A DNA stretch of 64,000 nt. It comes from Thalassospira sp. MCCC 1A01148 (GTDB lineage Bacteria; Pseudomonadota; Alphaproteobacteria; Rhodospirillales; Thalassospiraceae). Location: NCBI RefSeq assembly GCF_001613795.1, contig NZ_LPVZ01000020.1, positions 248,001 to 312,000 of the forward strand. The letters are read 5' to 3'. The stretch's first letter is position 1; each line of letters begins with the position of its first letter. Below are positions 31,621 through 41,002 of this stretch, one piece after another. Both the position numbers and the translations under genes were made by a program. The notes under the pieces are model-generated. The model did not search any database. It worked only from the letters and a program-made list of their open reading frames with translations, and had not been told where the DNA came from.

Positions 31621-32747
31621 GCATCGGTGTCAATGTTGAACATGATTTCAGGAATTTCCGGCTCGCGGCCGAATTCAACATTCCGGAACCTGGCATCACA
31701 GCCCTGTTTGGCCCATCAGGCAGCGGCAAGACGACGCTTGTCAACATGATTGCCGGTCTGGTTCGCCCCGACCGCGGTCATATCCAGATCAACGATCACG
31801 TCCTGTTTGAACATTCGCGCGGCATCAACGTGCCAGTTCGCGAACGCCGGGTTGGCTGCGTGTTTCAGGATAACCGCCTGTTTCCGCACAAATCGGTGCG
31901 CGACAACCTGTTTTACGGCGCACGCCGCAACCCCCGCAAACTGCCGCAGGACGAACAGCAGGCCATCATTGCGTTGCTTGATATCGCGGACCTGATGGAC
32001 CGCCGCCCCAATCTTTTGTCAGGCGGGGAAAAACAGCGCGTTGCACTTGGCCGTGCGCTTTTGTCCAATCCGGATGTATTGCTGCTTGATGAACCGCTTT
32101 CGGCCCTTGATCACGCCCGCAAGCAGGAAATACTGCCTTATCTCGAATGGCTGCGTGATCATCGCAAGATACCGATCCTTTATGTTACGCACGCCATTGA
32201 CGAAGTCGCCCGTCTTGCCGACCACATGGTGGTGATCGATCAGGGCAAAACGCTTGCTACCGGATCGGTGTTCGAGATGTTGGGACGCACAGACCTGGCT
32301 CCACTTTCTGGGCGCTTTGATGCCGGAACCGTCCTGCCCGCCCGGATCGTAAGCCGCGATCCCAAGGCCGAAGTCAGCTTCCTTGAATGCGGCGAACAGC
32401 GCCTTGTTGTGCCCTATTTGGGGCGCCCGAAAACCGATCAGGTACGTCTGCATGTACGCGCACGCGATGTCATGATTGCCCGCACCCCGCCACGCGACAT
32501 CAGTGCGAACAACATCATCCCGGTTACCATCACAAAAATCAGTGACGAACCCGGTGATACCATCGACGTCACCATGTGCTTTGGTCAGGATGCCGACGCC
32601 ACCCTACTGGCCGAAACCAGCGGGCGTCCGAAGATCCATGCCCGGATCACGAAATGGTCGGGGTCTCGCCTGAAGCTGCAACCCCATCAAAAGGTGTTTG
32701 CCGTAATCAAGTCCGTCACGGTCAATGGGCAGTTGCGTGACCGCTAA
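31617..32747 (+). CDS. modC: Molybdate ABC transporter, ATP-binding protein
   Basis: A 376-residue cytoplasmic ATPase. Walker A is GPSGSGKTT (about 32-40), the signature is LSGGEKQRVALGRAL, and Walker B is VLLLDEPLSALD. The C-terminal region from about 295 carries the TOBE/MOP-type domain that binds oxyanion and may regulate activity. Last gene of the modABC operon. Small inverted repeats follow (AATACC/GGTATT at 32760-32776 and AACCCC/GGGGTT at 32791-32819) without a T-run, so the terminator is uncertain. Confidence 0.95.
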   Translation: MSIGVNVEHDFRNFRLAAEFNIPEPGITALFGPSGSGKTTLVNMIAGLVRPDRGHIQINDHVLFEHSRGINVPVRERRVGCVFQDNRLFPHKSVRDNLFYGARRNPRKLPQDEQQAIIALLDIADLMDRRPNLLSGGEKQRVALGRALLSNPDVLLLDEPLSALDHARKQEILPYLEWLRDHRKIPILYVTHAIDEVARLADHMVVIDQGKTLATGSVFEMLGRTDLAPLSGRFDAGTVLPARIVSRDPKAEVSFLECGEQRLVVPYLGRPKTDQVRLHVRARDVMIARTPPRDISANNIIPVTITKISDEPGDTIDVTMCFGQDADATLLAETSGRPKIHARITKWSGSRLKLQPHQKVFAVIKSVTVNGQLRDR

Positions 32748-32829
32748 GCGGGCTTGATCAATACCGATCAGGTATTCTGACAAGACACGAAACCCCGTCG
32801 ATGCTCCCAAACAGGGGTTGCATCAGACC

Positions 32830-33681
32830 TTATGGATGATGATAGGCGTTGGGTGCAGGCCAATCCCACTTTTCCTGCAAGGCCGGGTCGGTTTCATAAA
32901 TCTCGACCTTCAGCGGATAACATGCGGCCTCATCACTTGAATGCCCGGTGCTGCAATCCCCGCCCGGACAGGTGGACAGATTGCCAAGCAGGTCAATTTC
33001 GGCAAACATTTCAATATAGTCCCCCGGACGTACCGGGCTTGCTTTCATGAAATACTGATGGGTGTCCTTGGTGAAACCGGTGCACATGAAGACATTGAGC
33101 ACATCATGCACATAATGATCGGCTTCTTGCATCGACATGCCTGTTTCAGCGCTTAGCGCGCGGCAAAGGTTGGAATGGCAGCAATGGTGATAATCCTGCC
33201 CTGAGAGCAAACGGTTGGTGAATGGATCACACCGGGTCCCGATAACGTCATGAACACTGCCACCATCATCATCAAAGCCATACCAGCCCAATGTGTCTTC
33301 ACTGATCAGCGCCATTGAGCGCAGATACGGCATGTTTGACCATAACCGGTCACCGGTTGTCACATGGGTCCGGTGCAAAGCACGCGTCTTGCCACTAAAG
33401 AACCGTTCCTGAAGGTTATCGGCATTCCAAAGGTTCAGATCCCCGACCTGGGGCCCATCAACACTGACGATGCGAAAGAAATGCCCCTTGGGGACGCGAA
33501 ACGTTCGCGCGTCACGCGGCGGAACGATGACTTCCTCGGACTTTTTCATTGATGCCTTAAACTCGGCCAACGTCGCGAAATCCGGTTCGGGCAGAGTACC
33601 ATTGGGATACACCACCACAGGCTTCACGGCACGGCGTGCTTCGGCGTCAGTGGGGGCGGGATGTTGGGGCTTGAAAGTCAT
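32830..33681 (-). CDS. DUF1989 / urea carboxylase-associated family protein
   Basis: A 283-residue protein of the DUF1989 family, often annotated urea-carboxylase-associated or aminomethyltransferase-related. Typical segments are GHFFRIVSVDGPQVGDLNLW, FDDDGGSVHDVIGTRCDP, HHCCHSNL and CPGGDCSTGHSSDEAACYP. These conserved cysteines and histidines could bind a metal, but the reaction is not established. No urea carboxylase is in the window. It is divergent from a LysR regulator 110 bases away, its likely controller. The start ATG 33681 has AAGG upstream; an in-frame ATG at 33744 gives 21 extra residues that look non-conserved. Confidence 0.8.
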   Translation of the reverse strand: MTFKPQHPAPTDAEARRAVKPVVVYPNGTLPEPDFATLAEFKASMKKSEEVIVPPRDARTFRVPKGHFFRIVSVDGPQVGDLNLWNADNLQERFFSGKTRALHRTHVTTGDRLWSNMPYLRSMALISEDTLGWYGFDDDGGSVHDVIGTRCDPFTNRLLSGQDYHHCCHSNLCRALSAETGMSMQEADHYVHDVLNVFMCTGFTKDTHQYFMKASPVRPGDYIEMFAEIDLLGNLSTCPGGDCSTGHSSDEAACYPLKVEIYETDPALQEKWDWPAPNAYHHP

Positions 33682-33791
33682 GGCTTGGCCTTCATCAGGG
33701 GAAACGAATTCGCAACAGGATGGCACAGTGCCATCATCTGACAAGCGTGTTTATTCTTGCCAATAGGCCAAGAAATACTTATTCATAATCT

Positions 33792-34658
33792 ATGAAGGAC
33801 ATCCCGCCACTTTCGCATATTCCGGCTTTTGAGGCTGCGGCACGATTTGAAAGTTTCGTCCGCGCCGCCAAGGCCCTTGGCATTACGTCAACGGCGGTCA
33901 GTCAGCATGTTCGGGCCCTTGAAGACTGGCTTGGTACATCGCTTTTTATCCGCAAGGCACGTGGCGTACAACTGACCAGACAGGGCCAACAGTTTGCCAG
34001 TTCCTGTCACATTGCAATCCGCGAAATCAAAGATGCTGCCGCACGGGTTTCCCCGCAAAAGACCAAACGCAAAGTTAGCCTTGCCTGCCAACCCTCTGTC
34101 GTTTCGCTTTGGCTGACAAACCGGCTTCCCGATTTTATGGAACGATATCCGGAAGTTCAGGTTTCGATTGTCTATCCGTTTGGGGCTACCACGCCCGAGG
34201 AAGTCGGGGCAGATCTTTTGATCCGCCATGGCAAGACACCAGAACAGTCTGCGGAAAAACTTCTAAGCGCTGCGACCCGCCCGACCTGTGCGAAATCTTA
34301 TCTCGAAAAGACCGGGCCGTTTGCCAGTCCCGATGCCCTTATGGGTGCACGATTGCTGCATGATGAAACCGAAGATGCGTGGCGGTCCTGGTTTCGCAAG
34401 CATGGTCTTGAGCTGTCAGGTGATAGCGCGCCCGTGTTTGGTGACTTCAACCTGCTGATCAGCTCCATACAAGCAGGTCACGGCATCGGTCTTTGCCCGA
34501 CGTCCCTGATTGAAAACGATATCTCGACCGGCAATCTCGTAGTGCTGTCAGAAGACGCTGCCGATACCGATAAATATTACTGGCTGATCGGGGCACATAC
34601 CCTGTCATCTGATGCAGAATTAATGCGGCAATGGCTGCGCGATCAGGTCCCTGCCTGA
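33792..34658 (+). CDS. LysR-family (GcvA-like) transcriptional regulator
   Basis: A 288-residue LysR regulator. The N-terminal winged helix has FEAAARFESFVRAAKALGI and SQHVRALEDWLGTSLFIRK (recognition helix). The remainder is the effector-binding domain, with KVSLACQPSVVSLWLTNRLPDF typical of the GcvA-like branch. It is transcribed away from the DUF1989 gene over a 110-base shared region, the standard LysR arrangement, so it probably controls that gene. The effector is unknown. Confidence 0.9.
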   Translation: MKDIPPLSHIPAFEAAARFESFVRAAKALGITSTAVSQHVRALEDWLGTSLFIRKARGVQLTRQGQQFASSCHIAIREIKDAAARVSPQKTKRKVSLACQPSVVSLWLTNRLPDFMERYPEVQVSIVYPFGATTPEEVGADLLIRHGKTPEQSAEKLLSAATRPTCAKSYLEKTGPFASPDALMGARLLHDETEDAWRSWFRKHGLELSGDSAPVFGDFNLLISSIQAGHGIGLCPTSLIENDISTGNLVVLSEDAADTDKYYWLIGAHTLSSDAELMRQWLRDQVPA

Positions 34659-34671
34659 CCCAAAACGCCAG

Positions 34672-35619
34672 TCATATAATTGACGTGATCAGTTCACCGC
34701 GTTCGTCCCAGGCATTCAGATTATCAACAACCAGTTGCGCCATAGCATCACGGGTTTCCACCGTTCCACTTGCCAGATGCGGATAGAGCACAACATTGTC
34801 GAGCTTGGAAAATGCCGGATCTATGTTTGGTTCGCCCTCAAAAACATCAAGCCCCGCACCGGCAATCAATCGACGCTGCAAAGCCCTGATCAAAGCGGGT
34901 TCATCAATCACCGATCCACGCGCGATATTGATAATGACCCCGTCTTTGCCAAGGGCATCAAGCACCAGTTGATCGACAATTCCATTGGTCGCAGCCCCAC
35001 CGGGGCAGGCCAGCACCAGAATATCGGACCATTCCGCCAAGGCACTTAGTTGATCAAAGAACCGATAATCGACGTCCTTTTTGCTCCGCCCGAAATAGCC
35101 GACTTCCAAACCACTTGGCACCGCGCGTGACGCAATAGCCTGTCCAATACGGCCCAACCCGACAATGCCAAGTTTCTTGCCACGAACGGTTCTGGTCAGC
35201 GCCATCGGGCCGTTTGCCGCCCACATTCCACTGCGCACCCAGTTATCCCCGGCAATCAGCCGTCGCATGGTGGCATGCATCAACATGATTGCCGTATCGG
35301 CGACATCGTCAGTCAAGATATCAGGCGTCGTTGAAACGCGAATGCCGCGGTCACGAAGTGTCTTAAGATCAAAGACGTCATGCCCGACGCCAAAACTTGT
35401 GATCACCTCAAGATTTGGCAATTGGGCCAATAAATCCGCGGGCACACCAAAGCGTGCCGATGTCACAACCGCCCGGATCTGTGCGCCCATTTCATCAAGG
35501 AACGCCTGCTTGTCATCAAGAAGGTCATATCGATGGAAGTCATGACGTTCCGCCATCAGACGCGTATAAGCAGGGCGAATATCAAGAAGGGCAAGCACGG
35601 AACGGATCATGGATGGCAT
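34672..35619 (-). CDS. D-2-hydroxyacid dehydrogenase (glyoxylate/hydroxypyruvate reductase-like)
   Basis: A 315-residue NAD(P)-dependent dehydrogenase. The nucleotide-binding motif GIVGLGRIGQAIA is at about 150-162. The catalytic triad of the family is visible: Arg in NIARGSVID, Glu in FEGEPNI, and His in LYPHLASGT. Likely substrates are glyoxylate, hydroxypyruvate or another 2-keto acid; the sequence cannot decide. It is convergent with the LysR gene (13 bases between stops) and lies upstream of the sarcosine oxidase operon without obvious linkage. Possible roles include glycine/serine-linked C2-C3 metabolism, given the neighbouring sarcosine pathway. Confidence 0.88.
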   Translation of the reverse strand: MPSMIRSVLALLDIRPAYTRLMAERHDFHRYDLLDDKQAFLDEMGAQIRAVVTSARFGVPADLLAQLPNLEVITSFGVGHDVFDLKTLRDRGIRVSTTPDILTDDVADTAIMLMHATMRRLIAGDNWVRSGMWAANGPMALTRTVRGKKLGIVGLGRIGQAIASRAVPSGLEVGYFGRSKKDVDYRFFDQLSALAEWSDILVLACPGGAATNGIVDQLVLDALGKDGVIINIARGSVIDEPALIRALQRRLIAGAGLDVFEGEPNIDPAFSKLDNVVLYPHLASGTVETRDAMAQLVVDNLNAWDERGELITSII

Positions 35620-35780
35620 CTTTCAGTGGCGGAAGGTGCCCCAAAGACTAGCGATCTCAATCACCTGAGACAAGCTGATCCAAAGCTTCAATGCGTCAGG
35701 TGACCCAACTCAACTCAGTCAAGTTGTCCGAATCAGCTGGGGCGGAGTTGGCAATCACCCAAACCCCGCCCCGACCTGAT

Positions 35781-36332
35781 TTATTCCGCTGCGAATTCCT
35801 TGCAGCCAGTACACAGCAAATCGATGATGTGCATTGCAAAGGACCGCCAGATATCCATGCGGAAACTTTGTTCCGCGTCACGCCACAGCACCACCGTGAC
35901 ACCGTCAATCACCGTGCGGCAACCGCCGCCGACCGGGATGCTGTCGATGTCACGCGGGCAACCGATGGTTAGCAGTTCTGCTGCACGGTCGCCTTCGATC
36001 CGAACCGTGATTTCACGGGCGGAAACCTCGGTCAGGCTGTGGGTGGCCGATGCATAGATGTCGGCACAGGCCGAAACCAGGGTATCGGTATCGTCCGGCT
36101 TGGCGATGATCATCCATTCATCCGGACCAAGGCAGATGGCCTCTGTCGTGCCGCTGGCCGCACGTTCACCAACCGTGGTTGGCAGATCTACACCAAGAGC
36201 CTTTGACACAGCCGGTATGCTGGCTGCACGCAGACGCAACGAGAAGCGGGCAACCGGTGCCATAAGGGTCAGCTTGACCGGCCCGGAAGCAACGATCGGA
36301 CCTGGCGTAAATGCGTGTGTAAGTACCGTCAT
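35781..36332 (-). CDS. soxG: Sarcosine oxidase, gamma subunit
   Basis: A 183-residue SoxG-family protein, last gene of soxBDAG. It has a GcvT-like fold; the family segments SLRLRAASIPAVSKALGVDLP and CLGPDEWMIIA are recognisable, as is the C-terminal VVLWRDAEQSFRMDIWRSFA. It has no active site of its own and serves as a structural subunit of heterotetrameric sarcosine oxidase. It starts 15 bases after the soxA stop. Confidence 0.9.
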   Translation of the reverse strand: MTVLTHAFTPGPIVASGPVKLTLMAPVARFSLRLRAASIPAVSKALGVDLPTTVGERAASGTTEAICLGPDEWMIIAKPDDTDTLVSACADIYASATHSLTEVSAREITVRIEGDRAAELLTIGCPRDIDSIPVGGGCRTVIDGVTVVLWRDAEQSFRMDIWRSFAMHIIDLLCTGCKEFAAE

Positions 36333-36347
36333 TTTTCTGTTCCCCGC

Positions 36348-39341
36348 CTAAAGTTTCAACCGTGCACCTTCGGGATCGTAGAATACGGTCCCGGTGACTG
36401 TCGCCTTGATCACACGATCTGGCATCGGAATGTAAATGGTTTCACCCATACGATTGAAACCGTCTTCAAGCAGCGCCATGGCAATCGGGCGACCTGCCGC
36501 ATCGCTGTGATAGCTTGATGTCACATGGCCGACCATCTTCATCGGCTTGGGCTGGTTCGGATCAAGAACGATCTGCGCCCCTTCCTCAAGCTTGGTTTTG
36601 CCATCTTCAGTCAGAAGACCAATCAACTGCTTGCGACCCTCGGCAACCAGGTCCGGACGCGCCAGACCGCGCTTGCCAACGAAGTCTGGTTTCATTTTAC
36701 CAATAGCCCAGCTCAGCCCGGCATCATGCGGGGTGACCGTACCATCGGTATCCTGACCGACAATGATATAGCCCTTCTCGGCACGCAGCACGTGCATGGT
36801 TTCGGTCCCATATGGGCAGATATCGTATTTCTTGCCCGCTTCGAACAGCATTTCCCAAAGCGCACGACCGGCATGGGCCGGAACGTTAACTTCAAAGCCG
36901 ACTTCGCCGGTAAAGCTGATGCGGAACAAGCGTGCCGGGAAGCCACCCACGCGGCATTCGGCAACCGACATGTGCGGGAAGGCTTCATCGGACATATCCA
37001 ACCCTTCGACAAACGGCTCAAGCACCTTGCGGGCATTCGGGCCGTTCAGCGCAATGGTCGCCCACTGCTCGGTCGTCGAGGTCAGCCAGACATCAAGGTC
37101 CGGCCATTCGGTCTGAAGGTAGTCTTCCATCATGTTCAGGACACGCGCCGCACCACCGGTCGTAGTGGTGACATGGAAGCGATCATCGGCCAGACGGCCA
37201 ATAACACCATCATCACGAATAAACCCGTCATCCCCCAAAAGCAGGCCATAACGTGCCCGTCCCGGTGCAAGTTTGGTCCAGGGGTTGGTGTACATACGGT
37301 TCATGAATTCAACCGCATCCGGGCCAACGACCTCGATCTTGCCAAGGGTCGATGCATCAAAGATGCCGACACTTGCGCGCGTCGCACGGCATTCGCGATC
37401 AACAGCCGCATGCATGTCTTCGCCTTCTTTCGGGAAGTACCATGCGCGACGCCACAGGCTGACCGGCTCATAAGCGGCACCGTTTTCTTCGGCCCAGCTG
37501 TCAATCGGGGTTTTCCGCGTCACTTCAAAGTGACTGCCCTTGTGATAGCCACAGAACGCCCCAAAGGTGGTCGGGGTATAAGGCGGGCGGAAGGTCGTCA
37601 GGCCGACTTTCGGCTGCGGCACACCCAATGCATCAGATGCAATGTTGAGGCCGTTGATATTTGACATCTTGCCCTGATCGGTTGCCATGCCATTGGTGGT
37701 GTAACGTTTGACATGTTCAATCGAACGCATGCCTTCACGCACCGCCAAACGAAGATCCTTGGCCGTGACATCGTTCTGGTAATCAACAAAGGCACGTGCC
37801 TTGCCAGCATCCAGATCGGTCGGCAGTTCCTTGTGGCTGACACCGGTGCCCGGACGATCATGTGCCACGGCATAGGATGCGGCTTTGGCAGTCTTGCCAA
37901 GGCTCTTGACTGCTGCCGCGCCCATTTTCGCACCGTCATTCAGGACCGCTTCAATGCCCCACAGGCCACGGCCTGCACCGGCGATTTCGCACTCCTCTGC
38001 CTTGTGATCCGGAAGGAAAGTCTGGCGTTCCTCATCCCACTTCAGCGTTCCCTTGGTGTGTGAGAACAAATGAAGCGACGGCGTCCAGCCACCCGACATC
38101 AAAAGACAGTCACAACCGATTATTTCTGGTGCACCAACCGACGATCCGGTGACCGGATTGACCCGAACCGATTTGACACGCAGGCGTCCTTCGGTCCCGG
38201 TAACGGTATGACCGGCCATGATGCGAATACCGCGTTTGGTCGCCTCGGCAACCAGATCGGCATTCGGTTCGGCACGGGTATCAACGATGGCGGCAATCGC
38301 GGTGCCAGCATCAGCCAGATCAAAGGCCGCATACCATGCGCTGTCATGACTTGTGACGATGACAGCCTTGTCACCAACACGCACGCCATAACGGTTCAGG
38401 TAGGTCTGGGCCGAACCGGCCAGCATCACGCCCGGGCGATCATTTCCATCAAACACCAGCGGCTTTTCCAGCGCACCTTGCGCCAGAACAACCTGCTTGG
38501 CACGAACACGCCACATGCGTTCGCGCGGTGTTTCTCCATCCGGGCTGGCAAGATGGTCGGTGAGCTTTTCGCACAAGCCCACGAAGTTCTGATGGTAATA
38601 GCCAATTGCGGTCGTTCGGGTCATCAGCTTGACGCCAAGCTCTTTGAGCTCTGCGACTGTTTTGGCAACCCAGTCCCAGGCCGGAATGTCTTCGATCATG
38701 ACCGAAGGTTCAGACAGAAGCGAACCACCGGCTTCCGGGTTTTCATCCACCAGCGTCACGCGAGATCCGGCACGAGCAGCAGTAAGAGCCGCGGCAAGAC
38801 CGGCAGGACCGGCACCGATGATCAGGACATCGGTATGCAGGTAACGCGATGCATAATGATCCGGATCCGGTTCGGTCGGTGAAACGCCAAGACCGGCAGC
38901 CGCACGAATGAACGGCTCATATACCTTATCCCAGAAGGATTTCGGCCACATGAAGGTCTTATAGTAGAACCCGGCCGAAAACAGCATATAGGCCTTGTCG
39001 TTGATCGCACCAACATCAAACGACAGGCTGGGATAGCGGTTCTGGCTGTTGACCTGCAGGCCGTCCCAGATTTCCTGGACGGTTGCACGGGTGTTCGGCT
39101 CGAACCGGCCCGGACCACGGCGGGTACCGACCAGTGCGTTCGGTTCTTCCGAACCGGCGGTCACGGCACCACGCGGGCGGTGATACTTGAACGATCGACC
39201 CATCAGGTGAATACCATTGGCCAGCAGGGCCGACGCAACGGTATCGCCTTTGAAACCTTTGATTTTCTTGCCATCAAAGGTGAACTGGATCGGTTGGGTG
39301 TGATCGACGCGACCACGCCCGGAAACGCGGAAGCTGCTCAT
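36348..39341 (-). CDS. soxA: Sarcosine oxidase, alpha subunit
   Basis: A 997-residue catalytic subunit. The N-terminal 2Fe-2S-like fold region starts with GDTVASALLANGIHLMGRSF. A dinucleotide-binding oxidoreductase domain follows with GAGPAGLAAALTAARAGSRV (near 175). The second half is a GcvT-like folate-binding domain beginning around residue 600. The enzyme demethylates sarcosine to glycine, passing the methyl carbon to tetrahydrofolate and electrons to oxygen. It overlaps soxD by four bases. Confidence 0.94.
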   Translation of the reverse strand: MSSFRVSGRGRVDHTQPIQFTFDGKKIKGFKGDTVASALLANGIHLMGRSFKYHRPRGAVTAGSEEPNALVGTRRGPGRFEPNTRATVQEIWDGLQVNSQNRYPSLSFDVGAINDKAYMLFSAGFYYKTFMWPKSFWDKVYEPFIRAAAGLGVSPTEPDPDHYASRYLHTDVLIIGAGPAGLAAALTAARAGSRVTLVDENPEAGGSLLSEPSVMIEDIPAWDWVAKTVAELKELGVKLMTRTTAIGYYHQNFVGLCEKLTDHLASPDGETPRERMWRVRAKQVVLAQGALEKPLVFDGNDRPGVMLAGSAQTYLNRYGVRVGDKAVIVTSHDSAWYAAFDLADAGTAIAAIVDTRAEPNADLVAEATKRGIRIMAGHTVTGTEGRLRVKSVRVNPVTGSSVGAPEIIGCDCLLMSGGWTPSLHLFSHTKGTLKWDEERQTFLPDHKAEECEIAGAGRGLWGIEAVLNDGAKMGAAAVKSLGKTAKAASYAVAHDRPGTGVSHKELPTDLDAGKARAFVDYQNDVTAKDLRLAVREGMRSIEHVKRYTTNGMATDQGKMSNINGLNIASDALGVPQPKVGLTTFRPPYTPTTFGAFCGYHKGSHFEVTRKTPIDSWAEENGAAYEPVSLWRRAWYFPKEGEDMHAAVDRECRATRASVGIFDASTLGKIEVVGPDAVEFMNRMYTNPWTKLAPGRARYGLLLGDDGFIRDDGVIGRLADDRFHVTTTTGGAARVLNMMEDYLQTEWPDLDVWLTSTTEQWATIALNGPNARKVLEPFVEGLDMSDEAFPHMSVAECRVGGFPARLFRISFTGEVGFEVNVPAHAGRALWEMLFEAGKKYDICPYGTETMHVLRAEKGYIIVGQDTDGTVTPHDAGLSWAIGKMKPDFVGKRGLARPDLVAEGRKQLIGLLTEDGKTKLEEGAQIVLDPNQPKPMKMVGHVTSSYHSDAAGRPIAMALLEDGFNRMGETIYIPMPDRVIKATVTGTVFYDPEGARLKL

Positions 39342-39640
39342 TTCGATTTCTCCAACAATTTGGACAGTTCAGGACGGGGATCATCGGTTTTATAGGTGAT
39401 CAGGAACCGGTCACTGACAGTGTCACGTACAGCGTTGAAATATCGACCGCAGCCATAGAAATGGCGCCAGCGTTCATAATGCGGGCCTTTGACGTTGGTG
39501 CGGATGAACAGGAAATCGCGCCATTCCTCGTCACTGACCGACGATGGATCAGCCGGACGTGCAATATGGGCTTCACCGGCATAGGTAAATTCCGCCTCCG
39601 GCAGGGTCTGATTGCAATAGGGGCAATGGATCAGAAGCAT
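39338..39640 (-). CDS. soxD: Sarcosine oxidase, delta subunit
   Basis: A 100-residue small subunit with an N-terminal CPYC pair and a third cysteine in FYGCGRYFNAV, consistent with the zinc site of the family. FLFIRTNVKGPHYERWRHFY is characteristic of SoxD. It is structural in the heterotetrameric enzyme. It lies 11 bases after soxB and overlaps soxA by four. Confidence 0.93.
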   Translation of the reverse strand: MLLIHCPYCNQTLPEAEFTYAGEAHIARPADPSSVSDEEWRDFLFIRTNVKGPHYERWRHFYGCGRYFNAVRDTVSDRFLITYKTDDPRPELSKLLEKSK

Positions 39641-39651
39641 GTCCGGTCTCC

Positions 39652-40905
39652 TTAGTGCGCAACTGCTGCAGCAGCGGCTTCGTCAATCAGACGACCGGTG
39701 CTGAAACGTTCAAGGGTGAAGGGCGCGTTGGCCGGATGGGGATCATCCTTGGCGACGGTCCATGCCAGTGTATGGGCGGCACCCGGGGTCGCCTTGAACC
39801 CGCCGGTACCCCAGCCACAGTTGACATAAAGACCCGGTACCGGCGTCTTGCCAAGAATGGCCGAACGGTCCGGGGTCACATCGACGATACCACCCCATTT
39901 ACGCAGCATGCGCATACGGTTGAAGATCGGGAAGATCTCGCAGATCGCGGCAACCGTATGCTCGATCAGCGGCAAACCGCCACGCTGGGAATAACTGGTA
40001 TACTGGTCGGTCCCCGATCCGATCACGAGCTCGCCCTTGTCAGACTGGCTGATATAGGCATGCACGCTGTTGGACATGACAACACAGGGGAAGATCGGCT
40101 TGATCGGCTCGGACACCAGCGCCTGCAGCGGATAGCTTTCAAGCGGCATGCGAACACCGGCCGTATCCATCACGACCGAGGTATGACCGGCAGCCGAAAC
40201 AGCAACCTTTTTCGCGCCTATAAAGCCCTTGGCAGTCTCAACACCGGTGACACGGCCATCCGGGCCACGGCGAATGGCGGTTACCGGGCAGTTCTGAATG
40301 ATATCGACACCACGTGCAGCGGCCCCACGGGCATATCCCCATGCCACGGCGTCATGGCGTGCTGTCCCTGCGCGCCGCTGAAGAGCCGCACCAACGACCG
40401 GATAACGCGCCGTCGGCGAAATATCGAGTGGCGGGCAGTATTCCTTGGCTTCTTCGGCAGACAGCCAGACGTTGTCCACACCGTTCAGACGGTTGGCATG
40501 TACGTGGCGCTGGAAGCTCTGAACATCATGCACGTTGTGCGCAAGCATCAGCACGCCGCGCTGCGAATACATGACGTTGTAGTTCAGTTCCTGGCTCAGC
40601 CCATCCCACAGATCAAGTGCGTGGTCATAAAGCTTCGCACTTTCATCATAGAGATAGTTCGAGCGAATGATCGTCGTGTTACGGCCGGTGTTCCCACCGC
40701 CAAGCCAACCTTTATCGATCACGGCCACATTAGTGATGCCGTGTTCCTTGGCCAGATAATAGGCCGCACCAAGACCATGACCACCTGCGCCGACGATGAT
40801 GACATCGTATTCGGCCTTTGGCTCACTGTCGGGCCACTGGGGCTCCCAGTTCTTTTGCCCGCTCAGGGCGTTCTTTATAAGCGATAGCGCAGAAAAATGG
40901 GTCAT
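39652..40905 (-). CDS. soxB: Sarcosine oxidase, beta subunit
   Basis: A 417-residue FAD-dependent subunit of the DAO family and first gene of sox[23 protein letters not shown] (about 38-56) binds [16 protein letters not shown] near residue 180-193 contains the histidine likely to carry covalent FMN in this family. The C-terminal [12 protein letters not shown] also belongs to the FAD site. It probably performs the oxidative step on sarcosine. It is divergent from the GbdR-like regulator 97 bases upstream, which may activate it. Confidence 0.94.
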   Translation of the reverse strand: MTHFSALSLIKNALSGQKNWEPQWPDSEPKAEYDVIIVGAGGHGLGAAYYLAKEHGITNVAVIDKGWLGGGNTGRNTTIIRSNYLYDESAKLYDHALDLWDGLSQELNYNVMYSQRGVLMLAHNVHDVQSFQRHVHANRLNGVDNVWLSAEEAKEYCPPLDISPTARYPVVGAALQRRAGTARHDAVAWGYARGAAARGVDIIQNCPVTAIRRGPDGRVTGVETAKGFIGAKKVAVSAAGHTSVVMDTAGVRMPLESYPLQALVSEPIKPIFPCVVMSNSVHAYISQSDKGELVIGSGTDQYTSYSQRGGLPLIEHTVAAICEIFPIFNRMRMLRKWGGIVDVTPDRSAILGKTPVPGLYVNCGWGTGGFKATPGAAHTLAWTVAKDDPHPANAPFTLERFSTGRLIDEAAAAAVAH

Positions 40906-41002
40906 GATTGTACGATCCCCCGATTTACCATTGCCGGAACTCTATCAATGTCCTTGGTTTGCGGACTGGATAATTGCGACAAATTCATTGTATATTTTTG
41001 CC

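Noticed and set aside
36525-37664. Plus-strand frame of 379 residues opposite soxA
   Set aside because: Antisense shadow; soxA is supported by motifs and operon order.
39655-40887. Plus-strand frame of 410 residues opposite soxB
   Set aside because: Antisense shadow with no domain; soxB is clear.
40796-41002. 69-residue N-terminal extension of the GbdR-like regulator
   Set aside because: It overlaps soxB on the opposite strand and precedes the conserved core; ATG 41003 is sufficient.
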